A DNA stretch of 64,000 nucleotides from Geodermatophilus sp. DSM 44513 (GCF_032460525.1 NZ_CP135963.1:2914001-2978000); one strand, 5' to 3'. Counted from the first letter of the stretch, positions 42,280 to 51,393 are shown. Made by a program: numbers and translations. Notes: a model not told the origin generated them from the letters alone.

Positions 42280-43484
42280 AGGACCCCCTCCTCGTACAGC
42301 TCGTCGATCTCGGTGTCGGTGTAGCCCAGCCCGCGCAGCTCGGTGCGGGTGTGCTCGCCCAGCGCCGGCGGCGGAGCGGCCGGCCCGACCGCGGCGCCGT
42401 CGACGTGCACGGCGCTGCCCAGCACCCGCACCGGGCCGCCCTCGCCTGCCGGCAGGGCGACCTCGTGCAGCAGGCCGCGGTGGCGCACCTGGTCCAGGTC
42501 CAGCGCCTCGGGCACGGTGAGCACGCGGGCGACCGGCACGCCGGTGCCGGCCAGCGCCGCCACCCACGCGTCGGCGCTGCGCCCGGCCAGCTCCCGCTCG
42601 AGCTCGGCACGCAGCTCGTCGCGGTGCCGTTTCCGCTCCTCCCGGGTGGCGAAGCGCGGGTCGGCCAGCAGGTCCTCGCGGGCCAGCACCCGCACCAGCG
42701 CGGCGAACTGCTCCTGCTTGTTGGCCGCGATGTTGAGCAGCCCGTCCCCGGTGCGGAAGGTGCCCGACGGTGCGGCGGTCCGGTTCTCGTTGCCCATCGG
42801 CACCGGGACCTGCCCGGCGACGGTGTAGTCCGAGACCACCCAACCCATCGCCACCAGCGCCGACTCCAGCATCGACACGTCCAGGTGCGCGCCCTCCCCG
42901 GTGCGCTCCCGCCGGACCAGGGCGGCGGCCACGGCGAAGGCGGCCGCGAAGCCGCCGAGGGTGTCGCAGACCGGGAAGCCGGTGCGCAACGGGGCGGTGT
43001 CCGGCGTCCCGGTCGTGCTCATCACGCCGGACAGGCCCTGCACGATCTGGTCGTAGGCGGGCAGGTCGCGCATCGGCCCGGTCTGCCCGAAGCCGGAGAC
43101 CGCGCAGTACACCAGCTCCGGCCGCAGCGCGCGCAGCCGCTCCCAGCCGAACCCCAGCCGCGCCAGCACCCCGGGGCGGAAGTTCTCCAGCAGCACGTCG
43201 GCGGAGGCCACCAGCCGGGCGAAGACCTCGCGGCCGCGCTCGTGCTTGAGGTCCACGGTCACCGAGCGCTTGGCGGCGTTCTGCGCGAGGAAGGACACCC
43301 CGAGACCGCGGGCGGACAGGTCCGGGTCCGCGCCGAGGGCGCGGGCCAGGTCGCCGGTGCCGGGGACCTCCACCTTGACCACGTCGGCGCCCATGAGGGC
43401 CAGCTGGTAGCCGGCGAACGGGCCGGCCAGCACGTTGGTGAGGTCCAGGACGCGCACGCCGTCGAGCAGGGGCACCGCGCTCAC
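42276..43484 (-). CDS. CaiB/BaiF (type III) CoA transferase
   Basis: A 402-residue family III CoA transferase: LLDGVRVLDLTNVLAGPFAGYQLALMGADVVKVE at the start, AAKRSVTVDLKHERG, VYCAVSGFGQTGPMRDLPAYDQIVQGLSGVM, and GFPVCDTLGGFAAAFAV holding the catalytic aspartate. It moves CoA between carboxylic acids. The start is GTG 43484, overlapping the previous stop. The C-terminus carries the usual LGEHTRTELRGLGY. A second, related CoA transferase starts this same operon. Confidence 0.9.
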   Translation of the reverse strand: MSAVPLLDGVRVLDLTNVLAGPFAGYQLALMGADVVKVEVPGTGDLARALGADPDLSARGLGVSFLAQNAAKRSVTVDLKHERGREVFARLVASADVLLENFRPGVLARLGFGWERLRALRPELVYCAVSGFGQTGPMRDLPAYDQIVQGLSGVMSTTGTPDTAPLRTGFPVCDTLGGFAAAFAVAAALVRRERTGEGAHLDVSMLESALVAMGWVVSDYTVAGQVPVPMGNENRTAAPSGTFRTGDGLLNIAANKQEQFAALVRVLAREDLLADPRFATREERKRHRDELRAELERELAGRSADAWVAALAGTGVPVARVLTVPEALDLDQVRHRGLLHEVALPAGEGGPVRVLGSAVHVDGAAVGPAAPPPALGEHTRTELRGLGYTDTEIDELYEEGVL

Positions 43485-44419
43485 CCGCGCCCGGGCACGC
43501 GCTGGAAGGTGAGCGAGCCGGCGGCGACCAGCTCCCCCGCCGCGGTGAGCCGCACCTCGGCGAAGGCGGTGCGCCGGCCCTCGCGCAGCGGCCGCGCCTG
43601 CACCGCGAGGGTGTCGGCGTGCGCCGGCCGGAGGAACTGCAGGTGCCCGTCGGCCAGGTGCAGCCCGTCGCCCACCGCGCGGCGGGCGGCCAGGACGGCG
43701 ACCCCGTAGAGCACCCCGCCCTGCACGTGCCCGCCGCGGTTGGCGTGCTCGGGGCCCACGGCCAGCTCGCCGCGGACGCCGCCGTCGGGCGGCTCGGTCC
43801 AGGTCATCGCCAGCAGCTCGTCGACGACCGACGTGCCGGCGGCGGCGGCCCGCTCCCCCGCGGCCGTGCAGGCGTCCACGGCGGCCCGCTCGGCCGGCTC
43901 GAGGTCGGCCTCGGCGACCGGCGGCACCGGGGTGCCCTCCGGCAGCTCCCACGGGACGGGGCCCAGGCGCCGCCCGGGGGGCATCGGCATGGCGGTGAAC
44001 CAGCCCTCGACGGCGGCGACCAGCGTGCCGGCCGGGTCGCGCAGCTCGCAGCGGGCGAAGCCGCGCTCCTCGTCGAGCTCCACCCGCGCGGCCACCGCCT
44101 CGCTGTGCACCGGGCCGGTGGGCTCCGGCTCCAGGTGCTGGACGGCGAGGGTGACGGTGCCCAGCCGGTTCTGCGGGCCGAGGCGGGCGCGGATGGCGGC
44201 GCTCATCGTCAGGTCGGCGAGGGTGGCCAGCGCGGTCGGGGAGACCCGGCTGCCCGGGGCGGCGCCCGGCTCGACGTCCAGGTGCAACCGGGCCACGCCG
44301 TCCACGGCGCCGCGGCCGTCGATGCCGACGGCGTTGCCGAAGAAGTGCGGACCGACCGCCCGGGTGCGGGCGACGGCCTCCAGCGCCCGCCGCCGGACGG
44401 CGTCGGCGGGCGCGCTCAC
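43481..44419 (-). CDS. Tandem hot-dog (PaaI-like thioesterase or hydratase) protein
   Basis: A 312-residue protein of two hot-dog domains (about 20-140 and 195-310). The first has FFGNAVGIDGRGAVDGVARLHLDVEPG and LATLADLTMSAAI; the second has GPEHANRGGHVQGGVLYGVAVLAARRAV, a PaaI-type active-site region, and LQFLRPAHADTLAVQARPLREGRR. It may hydrolyse acyl-CoA thioesters or hydrate enoyl-CoA. The GTG overlaps the LLM gene stop. Confidence 0.78.
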   Translation of the reverse strand: MSAPADAVRRRALEAVARTRAVGPHFFGNAVGIDGRGAVDGVARLHLDVEPGAAPGSRVSPTALATLADLTMSAAIRARLGPQNRLGTVTLAVQHLEPEPTGPVHSEAVAARVELDEERGFARCELRDPAGTLVAAVEGWFTAMPMPPGRRLGPVPWELPEGTPVPPVAEADLEPAERAAVDACTAAGERAAAAGTSVVDELLAMTWTEPPDGGVRGELAVGPEHANRGGHVQGGVLYGVAVLAARRAVGDGLHLADGHLQFLRPAHADTLAVQARPLREGRRTAFAEVRLTAAGELVAAGSLTFQRVPGRG

Positions 44420-45429
44420 CGGGCCGGCCGGAATCGGGGCGCCACCTCGCGGGCGAACAGCCGCATGCCGGTCAGCGCGGTGTCCAGCGGCATGCCCGGC
44501 CAGTTGGTGCGCAGGTGGATGCGGTCGACGCCGAGCTCGGCGTACCGGGCGACCTCGCGGGCGCAGTCGTCGGGGTCGCCGATGAGGAAGCGGTCGCCGG
44601 CCAGCTCCGCCAGCGGGACGGCGAAGCTCTCCTCCCCCGGGAGCTGCCGGTCCTGGCCCCAGCTGCCGTAGGCGGCGTACTTCTCCCCCAGGTACGGGAA
44701 GGCCAGCCGGACCGCCTCCTCCCGGGTCTCGGCGCAGAACACCTCCCGGCTGATCGGGAAGGTCGGTTCCCCCTCGTGGCCGGCCTCGCGCCAGGCGTCC
44801 CGGTAGAGCCCCACCTGGCGGGCGACGGTCTCGTGGGTGGCGTGCGGGTTGATGTTCCACGGCAGCCCCCACCGGGCGGCCCGCACGACCGCGGCGTCGG
44901 CGTTGGCCGCGATCCAGATCGGCGGGTGGGGCCGCTGCACCGGCCGCAGCGTGACCGTCTGCCGCTCGAGCCGGAAGCCGAGCCCCTCGGCGGTGACCTC
45001 CTCCTCGGTCCACAGCCGGCGCAGCGTCTCGACCAGCTCGCGCTGCCGGCGCAGCCGCGTCCCGGGGTCGACGCCGAAGGCGGCGTACTCCTCGTCGCGG
45101 TAGCCCAGCGCCAGGCACACCCCGACCCGGCCACCGGAGAGCACGTCGAGCCCGGCCCACGTCTCGGCCAGCTCGACGGGGTTCTGCAGCGGGGCGACCA
45201 GCGTGCTGTACATCCGCATGCTGCCGGTCTCCGGGATCAACCGGGCCAGCAGCGGCACCGGCTGGAACTGCTGGAACGGCGCGGTGAGGTAGTGCTGGCC
45301 CATGGTGAGGTGGTCGTAGCCCGCGTCGCGCACCGCGTGCACCCACTCCAGCAGCTCGGCGAAGCGCTGCTGCATGTCCTGGTCGCAGGGCTGCTGGGCC
45401 AGGCCCAGCAGGTTGACACCGAACTGCAC
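44416..45429 (-). CDS. LLM class flavin-dependent oxidoreductase
   Basis: A 337-residue luciferase-like TIM-barrel protein: VQFGVNLLG at the start, YDHLTMGQHYLTAPFQQFQPVPLLARLIPET, STLVAPLQNPVELAETWAGLDVLSGGRVGVCLALGYRDEEYAAFGVD, and PPIWIAANADAAVVRAARWG. It would use reduced FMN or F420 to oxidise a substrate. GTG 45429 follows GAGGAGG. It begins the second half of the eight-gene minus-strand run, 65 nt after the SDR gene. Confidence 0.88.
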   Translation of the reverse strand: MQFGVNLLGLAQQPCDQDMQQRFAELLEWVHAVRDAGYDHLTMGQHYLTAPFQQFQPVPLLARLIPETGSMRMYSTLVAPLQNPVELAETWAGLDVLSGGRVGVCLALGYRDEEYAAFGVDPGTRLRRQRELVETLRRLWTEEEVTAEGLGFRLERQTVTLRPVQRPHPPIWIAANADAAVVRAARWGLPWNINPHATHETVARQVGLYRDAWREAGHEGEPTFPISREVFCAETREEAVRLAFPYLGEKYAAYGSWGQDRQLPGEESFAVPLAELAGDRFLIGDPDDCAREVARYAELGVDRIHLRTNWPGMPLDTALTGMRLFAREVAPRFRPAR

Positions 45430-45448
45430 GGGCGTTCCTCCTCGGGAC

Positions 45449-45504
45449 GGGGTCACGGCTGGGGGGTCACGGGTGCGGGGTCACGGGTGCGGGCTCACAG
45501 GTGG
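45449..45504. repeat. Four imperfect 14-bp tandem repeats
   Basis: The unit GGGGTCACGGGTGC is repeated at 45449, 45463, 45477 and 45491 (the second and third identical). The last copy runs into the 3' end of the SDR gene. The array fills the short gap before the LLM gene. No function is evident. Confidence 0.8.
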
Positions 45505-46232
45505 GCCGCCATCCCGCCGTCGACGCCGACGGTCTGGCCGGTGACGTAGGTGTTGCGCGGCGAGCCGAGCAGCAGGGCGACCGGCACCACCTCCTCGGGG
45601 GAGCCGAAGCGGCCGAGCGGGATGTGCTGGCCGGCGAAGGCGCCGCGGGCGTCGTCGTCGGGGAAGGCGCGGTCCAGCTGGCGGCTGCGGACCCGGCCGG
45701 GGGCCACGCAGTTGACCAGGACGCCGTCGGCGGCCAGCTCCCGGCTGAGGGTCTTGGCCAGCGCGGCCACCCCGGCCTTGCCGACGTTGGACACCACGTG
45801 CCCCGCCCGCGGCTCGGCGGCCGACAGCGCGCTGAGCAGCACGACGCGGGCGGCGTCGCCGGCCCGCAGCAGCGGCAGCGCGGCGCGCAGCAGCCGGACG
45901 GTGCTGCGCAGGTTCAGCTCCAGCCCGGCGTCCCAGGCGTCCTCGTCGAGGTCGTCGAACCGGCCGCGGACCGCGCCGCCGGCGGCGGCCACCACGGTGT
46001 CCAGCCCGCCGAGCTCCCCGGCGGCGAGGTCCACCAGCCGCCGCGGGGCGTCCGGGGCGGTCAGGTCGAGCCGGACACCGGCGGCCACCCCGCCGGGCAG
46101 CGGGTGGCCCGGGTCGCGGCCGGCGGCGAGGACCCGCGCACCCTCGGCGACGAACCCGGCGGCGATGGCCGCGCCCAGCCCACCGCTGGCGCCGGTGACC
46201 AGCACCCGCCGGCCGCCGAGTCCGAGGTCCAC
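45495..46232 (-). CDS. SDR family protein lacking the catalytic tyrosine
   Basis: A 245-residue short-chain dehydrogenase with a normal cofactor motif (VLVTGASGGLGAAIAAGF), LNLRSTVRLL and YVTGQTVGVDGGMAAHL. The active site reads SNVGK in place of YxxxK, so the catalytic tyrosine is serine; the lysine is kept. It may act through another residue or be a non-catalytic partner. GTG 46232 lies 2 nt after the enoyl-CoA hydratase stop. Confidence 0.8.
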   Translation of the reverse strand: MDLGLGGRRVLVTGASGGLGAAIAAGFVAEGARVLAAGRDPGHPLPGGVAAGVRLDLTAPDAPRRLVDLAAGELGGLDTVVAAAGGAVRGRFDDLDEDAWDAGLELNLRSTVRLLRAALPLLRAGDAARVVLLSALSAAEPRAGHVVSNVGKAGVAALAKTLSRELAADGVLVNCVAPGRVRSRQLDRAFPDDDARGAFAGQHIPLGRFGSPEEVVPVALLLGSPRNTYVTGQTVGVDGGMAAHL

Positions 46233-46234
46233 CC

Positions 46235-47020
46235 CTACCGCCGCTCGAACACGGGCGGACGGCGCTCGAAGAAGGCGGCCAGCGCCTCCTCGTGGTCTCG
46301 GGTGGCGAACACCTCCAGGAACGTCTGGCGCTGCAGCCGGCCGGCCTCCTCGGTGGTCAGGTCGAACGCCCGGTTGGCGCAGGCCTTGGTGGCCTCGACG
46401 CTCAACGGCGCGCGGGAGGCGATCCGCTCGGCCAGGGCCACGGCGGCGGGCAGCAGGGCCGCGGGCTCGTGGACGCCGGTGACCAGGCCCCAGCGCTCGG
46501 CGGTGGCCGCGTCGTAGGCGGCCCCGGTGAGCAGCATCTCCTTGGCCCGGCCCAGGCCGATGGTCCGCGGCAGCCGGTACCAGCTGAGGATCAGCCCGAC
46601 GTTGACGCCGGCGGCCACGAAGCGGGCCGTGCTCGCCGCGAGCCGGACGTCGCAGCACAGCGCGAACTCCAGGCCCCCGCCGGCGACGTCGCCGTTGACC
46701 GCGGCGACCACGGGCACGCGCGCCTCCTCCACCCGCCGCATCGCCGCGCTGAGGCCGTGCGGGTGGTCGGCGTGGGCCCGCTGCTGCTCCGGGGTGGTCA
46801 GCGTCTGCTGCAGGCGCAGGTCGCCGCCGGCGAGGAAGGCGGTGCCGGTGCCGGTGACCACCACGCAGCGCACGGCGGGGTCGGCCTCCAGCTCCGCGAA
46901 GGCGGCGAGGAAGGCCTCCCCTTCCGGCGGGCCGAAGGCGTTGCGCGGGGGGCTGTCCAGGGTGAGCACGGCGACACCGGCCGACGGGCGGGTCACCTGC
47001 ACCAGCGGGCGGGCGGTCAC
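46235..47020 (-). CDS. Enoyl-CoA hydratase/isomerase family protein
   Basis: A 261-residue crotonase: VAVLTLDSPPRNAFG, GTAFLAGGDL (oxyanion), GDVAGGGLEFALCCDVRLA with the first catalytic glutamate, and RFVAAGVNVGLILSWYRLPRTIG, where the second glutamate is not present. The pattern fits an isomerase, hydrolase or decarboxylase branch as well as a hydratase. GTG 47020 overlaps the CoA-transferase stop. Confidence 0.86.
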   Translation of the reverse strand: MTARPLVQVTRPSAGVAVLTLDSPPRNAFGPPEGEAFLAAFAELEADPAVRCVVVTGTGTAFLAGGDLRLQQTLTTPEQQRAHADHPHGLSAAMRRVEEARVPVVAAVNGDVAGGGLEFALCCDVRLAASTARFVAAGVNVGLILSWYRLPRTIGLGRAKEMLLTGAAYDAATAERWGLVTGVHEPAALLPAAVALAERIASRAPLSVEATKACANRAFDLTTEEAGRLQRQTFLEVFATRDHEEALAAFFERRPPVFERR

Positions 47021-48270
47021 GGCAGCTCCGGGGCTCGGGTGTCACGGGGGGTGGGGGCACGGGGGGCGAACACGCTGCCCTGCGCGAGCAACCGGTCGAT
47101 GCGGGCGCGGTCGTAGCCGAGCTCGTCCAGCAGCTCGACGGTGTGCTCGCCCTGCAGCGGGGCGGCCCGGCGCAGGGTGCCGGGTGTCCCGCTGAGCTTC
47201 GCCGGGATGCCCAGCGAGGGCAGCGGACCCTCGACCGGGTGGTCGAGCACCTGCACCATCCCGCGGGCGCGGGTGTGCGGGTCGGCCAGGGACTGCGCGT
47301 AGTCGAGGACCGGCCCGGCGGGCACGTCGGCGGCCAGCAGCATGTCGACCCACTCCTCGACGGTGCGCCCGGCCAGCGCGGCCTCCAGCTCGGGGACCAG
47401 CTCGTCGAGGTGGGCGAGCCGGTCGGCGTTCGTGGCGAACCGCGGGTCGTCGGCCAGGTGCGGGCGGTCGACGGCCGCGCACAGGTTGCGCCAGAAGTGC
47501 GGCTTGTTGGCCGCCACCACCAGGTACCCGTCGGCGGCCCGCAGGGCCTGGTAGGGCGCGGAGCCCCGGTGGGCGGACCCCAGCGGCCCGGGTACCTCCG
47601 CGGTCGTCCAGAGCTGGGTGGCCTCCCAGACCGACATCGACAGCGCGGCGTCGAACAGCGACGTGTCGACGTGCTGCCCCTCCCCGGTGACGACCCGGGC
47701 GAGCAGCGCGGCGAGGACGGCGTTGGCGGCGACGAGGCCGGCGGCGAGGTCGGTGACCGGGAGCCCGGCCTTCATCGGCGGGCCGCCGGGGGCACCGGTG
47801 ACGCTCATGATCCCGGACATCCCCTGGGCGACGATGTCGTAGCCCGGGCGCTGCGCGTAGGGGCCGGTCTGCCCGAAGCCGGAGATGCTGGCGTAGACCA
47901 GCCGCGGGTGCAGCGCGTGCAGGGTCGGGAAGTCGGTGCCCAGGCGGGCCATGACGCCGGGCCGGTAGTTCTCCACGAGGACGTCCGCGGTGGCCACCAG
48001 GTCCAGCAGCGCCTGCCGGCCGTCGTCGTCCTTGAGGTCGACGGTGAAGCTGCGCTTGTTGCGGTGCAGGGCGAGGAAGACCGCGCCGTCCTCGCCCGAC
48101 ACGGCCGGGCCCATCGCGCGGGCGGTGCGGTCGGGCCCCTCGACCTTGATGACGTCGGCGCCCAGGTCGGCGAGGGTCATCGTGCAGTACGGGCCGGCCA
48201 GGACCTGGGTCAGGTCGAGCACGCGGACGCCGGTGAGCGGGCCGTGGGGCAGGCGGTCGGGCGCGGACAC
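47017..48270 (-). CDS. CaiB/BaiF (type III) CoA transferase
   Basis: A 417-residue family III CoA transferase: LTGVRVLDLTQVLAGPYCTMTLADLGADVIKVEGP, NKRSFTVDLKDDDG, VYASISGFGQTGPYAQRPGYDIVAQGMSGIMSVTG and AGLPVTDLAAGLVAANAVL with the catalytic aspartate. It is the first gene of the operon that runs to 40331. GTG 48270 follows GGGAGGTGAG. A TATGGT -10 box 34 nt upstream is part of the shared motif, copy B. Confidence 0.9.
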   Translation of the reverse strand: MSAPDRLPHGPLTGVRVLDLTQVLAGPYCTMTLADLGADVIKVEGPDRTARAMGPAVSGEDGAVFLALHRNKRSFTVDLKDDDGRQALLDLVATADVLVENYRPGVMARLGTDFPTLHALHPRLVYASISGFGQTGPYAQRPGYDIVAQGMSGIMSVTGAPGGPPMKAGLPVTDLAAGLVAANAVLAALLARVVTGEGQHVDTSLFDAALSMSVWEATQLWTTAEVPGPLGSAHRGSAPYQALRAADGYLVVAANKPHFWRNLCAAVDRPHLADDPRFATNADRLAHLDELVPELEAALAGRTVEEWVDMLLAADVPAGPVLDYAQSLADPHTRARGMVQVLDHPVEGPLPSLGIPAKLSGTPGTLRRAAPLQGEHTVELLDELGYDRARIDRLLAQGSVFAPRAPTPRDTRAPELP

Positions 48271-48303
48271 CGCTCACCTCCCGTCGTCCCGGCTGTGCGC
48301 CGT

Positions 48304-48326
48304 ACCATAGTCGACATCCTGTAGGA
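48304..48326. promoter_or_regulatory. Shared operator-promoter motif, copy B
   Basis: The same 23-nt element as at 39285 with one difference; on the minus strand CTACAGGATGT is followed by TATGGT, the likely -10 box of the CoA-transferase operon. It lies between this operon and the divergent gene at 48353. Confidence 0.65.
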
Positions 48327-48352
48327 AATGACATCGTCCGAGGAGTCGTCCC

Positions 48353-48865
48353 ATGGCACGTCTGCCCGACGTCGACCCCTCCGGCGAGGTCGCCGACCGC
48401 GTCCGCGCCCGCCGCGGGGGCACGCTGACCCCCCTGGACCGGGTGCTGCTGCACAGCGAACCGCTGGCCGACGGCTGGAACACCCTGCTCGGCGCGGTGC
48501 GGTCGCACTTCGCCCTCGCCGACGACCTGCGGGAACTGGCGATCTGCCGGATCGCCGTCCTCAACGACGCCGACTACGAGTGGCGGGCCCACGCCCCCCT
48601 GCTGGTGCGCGCCGGGTTCCCCGAGGAGCAGCTGGCCGCCCTCCGGGCGGACGGCGACCCGTCCTCCCTCTCCCCCGGGCAGCGCACCGTCCTCGCCTTC
48701 ACCGACGCCGTGACCCGCGACGTCCGCGTACCGGCCGACGTCTTCGCCGCGGTGCACGCGCTGCTCGGTGACCGCGGGACGGTGGAGCTGACCGCCACGG
48801 TGGCCGCCTACAACATGGTGTCCCGCTTCCTCGTCGCCCTGGAGGTCGGCGCCGGGGAGGACTGA
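48353..48865 (+). CDS. Carboxymuconolactone decarboxylase family protein
   Basis: A 170-residue helical protein of the CMD/AhpD-like family. LRELAICRIAVLNDADYEWRAHAPLLVRAGFPEEQLAAL is the typical core with Glu and His; the CxxC of AhpD proper is not present. Relatives decarboxylate lactones or reduce peroxides. The ATG follows GAGGAG. It is divergent from the CoA-transferase operon and 12 nt from the converging lyase gene. Confidence 0.83.
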   Translation: MARLPDVDPSGEVADRVRARRGGTLTPLDRVLLHSEPLADGWNTLLGAVRSHFALADDLRELAICRIAVLNDADYEWRAHAPLLVRAGFPEEQLAALRADGDPSSLSPGQRTVLAFTDAVTRDVRVPADVFAAVHALLGDRGTVELTATVAAYNMVSRFLVALEVGAGED

Positions 48866-48877
48866 CCGGGGCGCCCC

Positions 48878-50224
48878 TCAGCCGGGTGGGGTGGCGGCGG
48901 CGCGCGCCATCTGCGCGGCCAGCCCGGTGTAGCGCAGCGGGTCCAGGTGCCGGTCGACGGCGTCCTCGCCGAGCACGGAGCGGACGGTGGCGTCGGCCTT
49001 GAGCGCCTCGGCGAACGGGGCGCCGGTCTCCGCGCAGCGCATCGTGATCTCGTAGACGAGGTCGTGGGCCCGGTGGCGGCCGATGACCTCGGCCAGGCCG
49101 AGCATCACCGACTCGGCCATGATCAGCCCTCCGGTCAGCCCGGTGTTGCGGCGCATGCGGTCGGCGTCGACGACGAGCTGGTCCAGGACCCGGCGGGAGT
49201 CGGCGGCGATGCCACCCATGAGCAGGAACATCTCCGGCAGGAACTCCCACTCGGCCTGCCACAGGGCCTTGTCGCGCTCGTGCTCCTGCATCATCACGTC
49301 GTAGCCGAGCTGCGCCTGCGCCTTGAGGACCACCGCCTTGGCGACGATCGACTCGCTGAGCGCGGGGTTGCGCTTCTGGGGCATGGTGCTGGAGCCGACC
49401 CTGCCCTCGGGGAAGGCCTCCTCCAGCTCGCCGAACTCCGTCTTCTGCAGCTGGTACACCTCCCGGCCGACGCGGCCCAGCGTGGTGCCGGCCATCGCCA
49501 GCCAGCCGGCCACCTCGGCCACCCGGTCACGGGAGGAGTGCCAGCAGATCTCGGGCACGCCGAGCCCGAGGTCCGCCAGCGCCCGCGCCTGCACCTCCGG
49601 GCCCACCTCGCCCACGAACGCCATCGTCCCGACGGCGCCGGCGAGGCTGCCCACGAGGACCCGGGGACGCAGCTGGGCCAGCCGCTCCAGGTGGCGGTCG
49701 ACCTCGGCCAGCCAGGTGGCGACCTTGTAGCCGAAGGTGATCGGGAGCGCCTGCTGGCCGTGCGTGCGCCCGGGCATGACGGTCTCGGCGTGCTCCGCGG
49801 CGAGCTGCCGCATCCGCTCCCGGACGGCGGCGAGGTCCTCGGCGATGACGTCGAGCGCGCGCTTGGCCCGCAGGGCCGTGCCGGTGTCCACGATGTCCTG
49901 GGTGGTCGCCCCCCAGTGCAGCCAGCCGCGGTGCTCCTCGGCGCAGAGCTCCTGGTAGCGGCGCAGGAACGGCATCAGCGTGTGGGACGTCGCCCTGACC
50001 CCCGCCCCGAGTGCCGCCAGGTCGAAGTCGTCGACGACACCGCGCCGGGAGATCTCCTCGGCGGCCGCGCGTGGCACCAACCCGACCTCGGCCTGGGCGC
50101 GGGCCAGCGCGCTCTCGGTGTCGATCCAGGACTGCACCACGCTGCGCGCGGAGAAGACCTCCCGCACGCGGGGCGTGGACCAGCTGTCGGCGAACAGCTC
50201 GGAGTCGATGACGTGCCCGGGCAT
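48878..50224 (-). CDS. Adenylosuccinate lyase/fumarase superfamily lyase
   Basis: A 448-residue member of the class II fumarase/aspartase superfamily: SARSVVQSWIDTESALARAQAEVGLVP, HWGATTQDIVDT, GRTHGQQALPITFGYK and the signature GSSTMPQKRNP near 285. The best fit is the group that includes 3-carboxy-cis,cis-muconate cycloisomerase and adenylosuccinate lyase; being in a catabolic operon, it more likely cleaves or cyclises a dicarboxylic acid than serves purine synthesis. It follows the acyl-CoA dehydrogenase by 23 nt. Confidence 0.85.
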   Translation of the reverse strand: MPGHVIDSELFADSWSTPRVREVFSARSVVQSWIDTESALARAQAEVGLVPRAAAEEISRRGVVDDFDLAALGAGVRATSHTLMPFLRRYQELCAEEHRGWLHWGATTQDIVDTGTALRAKRALDVIAEDLAAVRERMRQLAAEHAETVMPGRTHGQQALPITFGYKVATWLAEVDRHLERLAQLRPRVLVGSLAGAVGTMAFVGEVGPEVQARALADLGLGVPEICWHSSRDRVAEVAGWLAMAGTTLGRVGREVYQLQKTEFGELEEAFPEGRVGSSTMPQKRNPALSESIVAKAVVLKAQAQLGYDVMMQEHERDKALWQAEWEFLPEMFLLMGGIAADSRRVLDQLVVDADRMRRNTGLTGGLIMAESVMLGLAEVIGRHRAHDLVYEITMRCAETGAPFAEALKADATVRSVLGEDAVDRHLDPLRYTGLAAQMARAAATPPG

Positions 50225-50247
50225 GGTCCTCTCCTCGTTCGGGGGAG

Positions 50248-51393
50248 CTACCTGCGCTGGTCGAACCGCCGCTCGAACACCGACTCGGCGATCCGGTTGC
50301 GCAGCATCTCCAGCGAGCCACCAGCGATCATCCAGCCGCGGGTGCGGCGCAGGCAGTACTCGACCAGCGAGTCGGTGCTGTAGCCAAGCCCGCCCATGAC
50401 CTGCAGCGCCTCGTTGGCGCACTCGAAGCCGGCGGTGTTGCAGGCCAGCTTGGCCACCGAGGTGTCGTAGGCCGAGGGCAGCCCGTCGTCGGCGCTGCTG
50501 GCCGCCTTGTACAGCAGCAGCTGGGCGGCCTCGAGCTTCACGGCCATGTCCGCGAACTTCCACTGCAGGCCCTGGAACTCGCACAGCGCCTTGCCGAACT
50601 GCTCCCGCACGAGGGCGTGCTCGCGGGCCTCGTCGTAGGCGTAGCGGCCCAGGGCCAGTGCCCGGGCGGAGTTGCCGATCCGCTCCACGTTGAACCCGGA
50701 GATCTGCTTCTTGAAGCCGCCGGGGCCCAGCAGCAGGTTCTCGGCGGGGATCCGGCAGTCCTCGAAGACCAGCTCGGACCACTCCTCGCCGCTCATGTAC
50801 TCGTGCTTGGCGCCGACGGTGAGGCCCGGCGTGCCCCGCTCGACGAGCACCGAGCCGATGTTGGCCGTGCCCGGGCCGAACCGGACGTAGACCAGGTAGA
50901 GGGTGGCGTCGGGGCTGTGCGTCCCGTAGATCTTGCTGCCGTTGACGACGTACTCGTCGCCGTCCCGGACGGCGGTGGTGCGCAGCTCGGTGGCGGCGGA
51001 GCCGGCCTCGGACTCCGACATGCCCAGCGAGATCAGCTTCTCCCCGGACAGCAGCCCGGGCAGGAACCGCTGCTTCTGCTCCGGGGTGGCGTACTCGGCC
51101 AGCGTGCGGATCGCACCGAAGCTGCCGGCCTGCACGATGTCGGCTGCCTTGGGTGAGGCGGCGGCGACCTCCTGGATGGCGATGACGGCGTCCATGAGCG
51201 AGGCGCCCTGCCCGCCGTCCTCCTCCCGGAGCGTGAGGCCCAGCAGGCCGTTCTTGGCCAGCTGCCGGGCGACGTCCCAGGGGTAGCCGCGCTGGTGGGC
51301 CAGCTCCACCGCGGAGTCCCGCAGCTCCGAGCGGGCGAAGTCACGCACCGCGGCGGCGAACGCCCGCTGGTCCTCGTCGAGCCGGAAGTCCAT
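50248..51393 (-). CDS. Acyl-CoA dehydrogenase
   Basis: A 381-residue full-length flavoenzyme. Helical N-terminal domain (MDFRLDEDQRAFAAAVRDFARSELRD), middle domain (ISLGMSESEAGSAATELRTTAVRDGDEYVVNGSKIYGTH) and C-terminal domain with REQFGKALCEFQGLQWKFADMAVKLEAAQLLLY and ALQVMGGLGYSTDSLVEYCLRR. At the usual EGT catalytic site the sequence reads AGGS (WMIAGGSLEML), so the base must be elsewhere or the enzyme differs. ATG 51393 is supported by homology. It leads a two-gene unit with the lyase. Confidence 0.88.
   Translation of the reverse strand: MDFRLDEDQRAFAAAVRDFARSELRDSAVELAHQRGYPWDVARQLAKNGLLGLTLREEDGGQGASLMDAVIAIQEVAAASPKAADIVQAGSFGAIRTLAEYATPEQKQRFLPGLLSGEKLISLGMSESEAGSAATELRTTAVRDGDEYVVNGSKIYGTHSPDATLYLVYVRFGPGTANIGSVLVERGTPGLTVGAKHEYMSGEEWSELVFEDCRIPAENLLLGPGGFKKQISGFNVERIGNSARALALGRYAYDEAREHALVREQFGKALCEFQGLQWKFADMAVKLEAAQLLLYKAASSADDGLPSAYDTSVAKLACNTAGFECANEALQVMGGLGYSTDSLVEYCLRRTRGWMIAGGSLEMLRNRIAESVFERRFDQRR

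Noticed and set aside
46235..46237. TAG at the end of the enoyl-CoA hydratase gene as another Sec codon
   Set aside because: The next gene starts in the same area with its own GTG and the protein ends where the family normally ends; no stem-loop with the 11-nt spacing follows.
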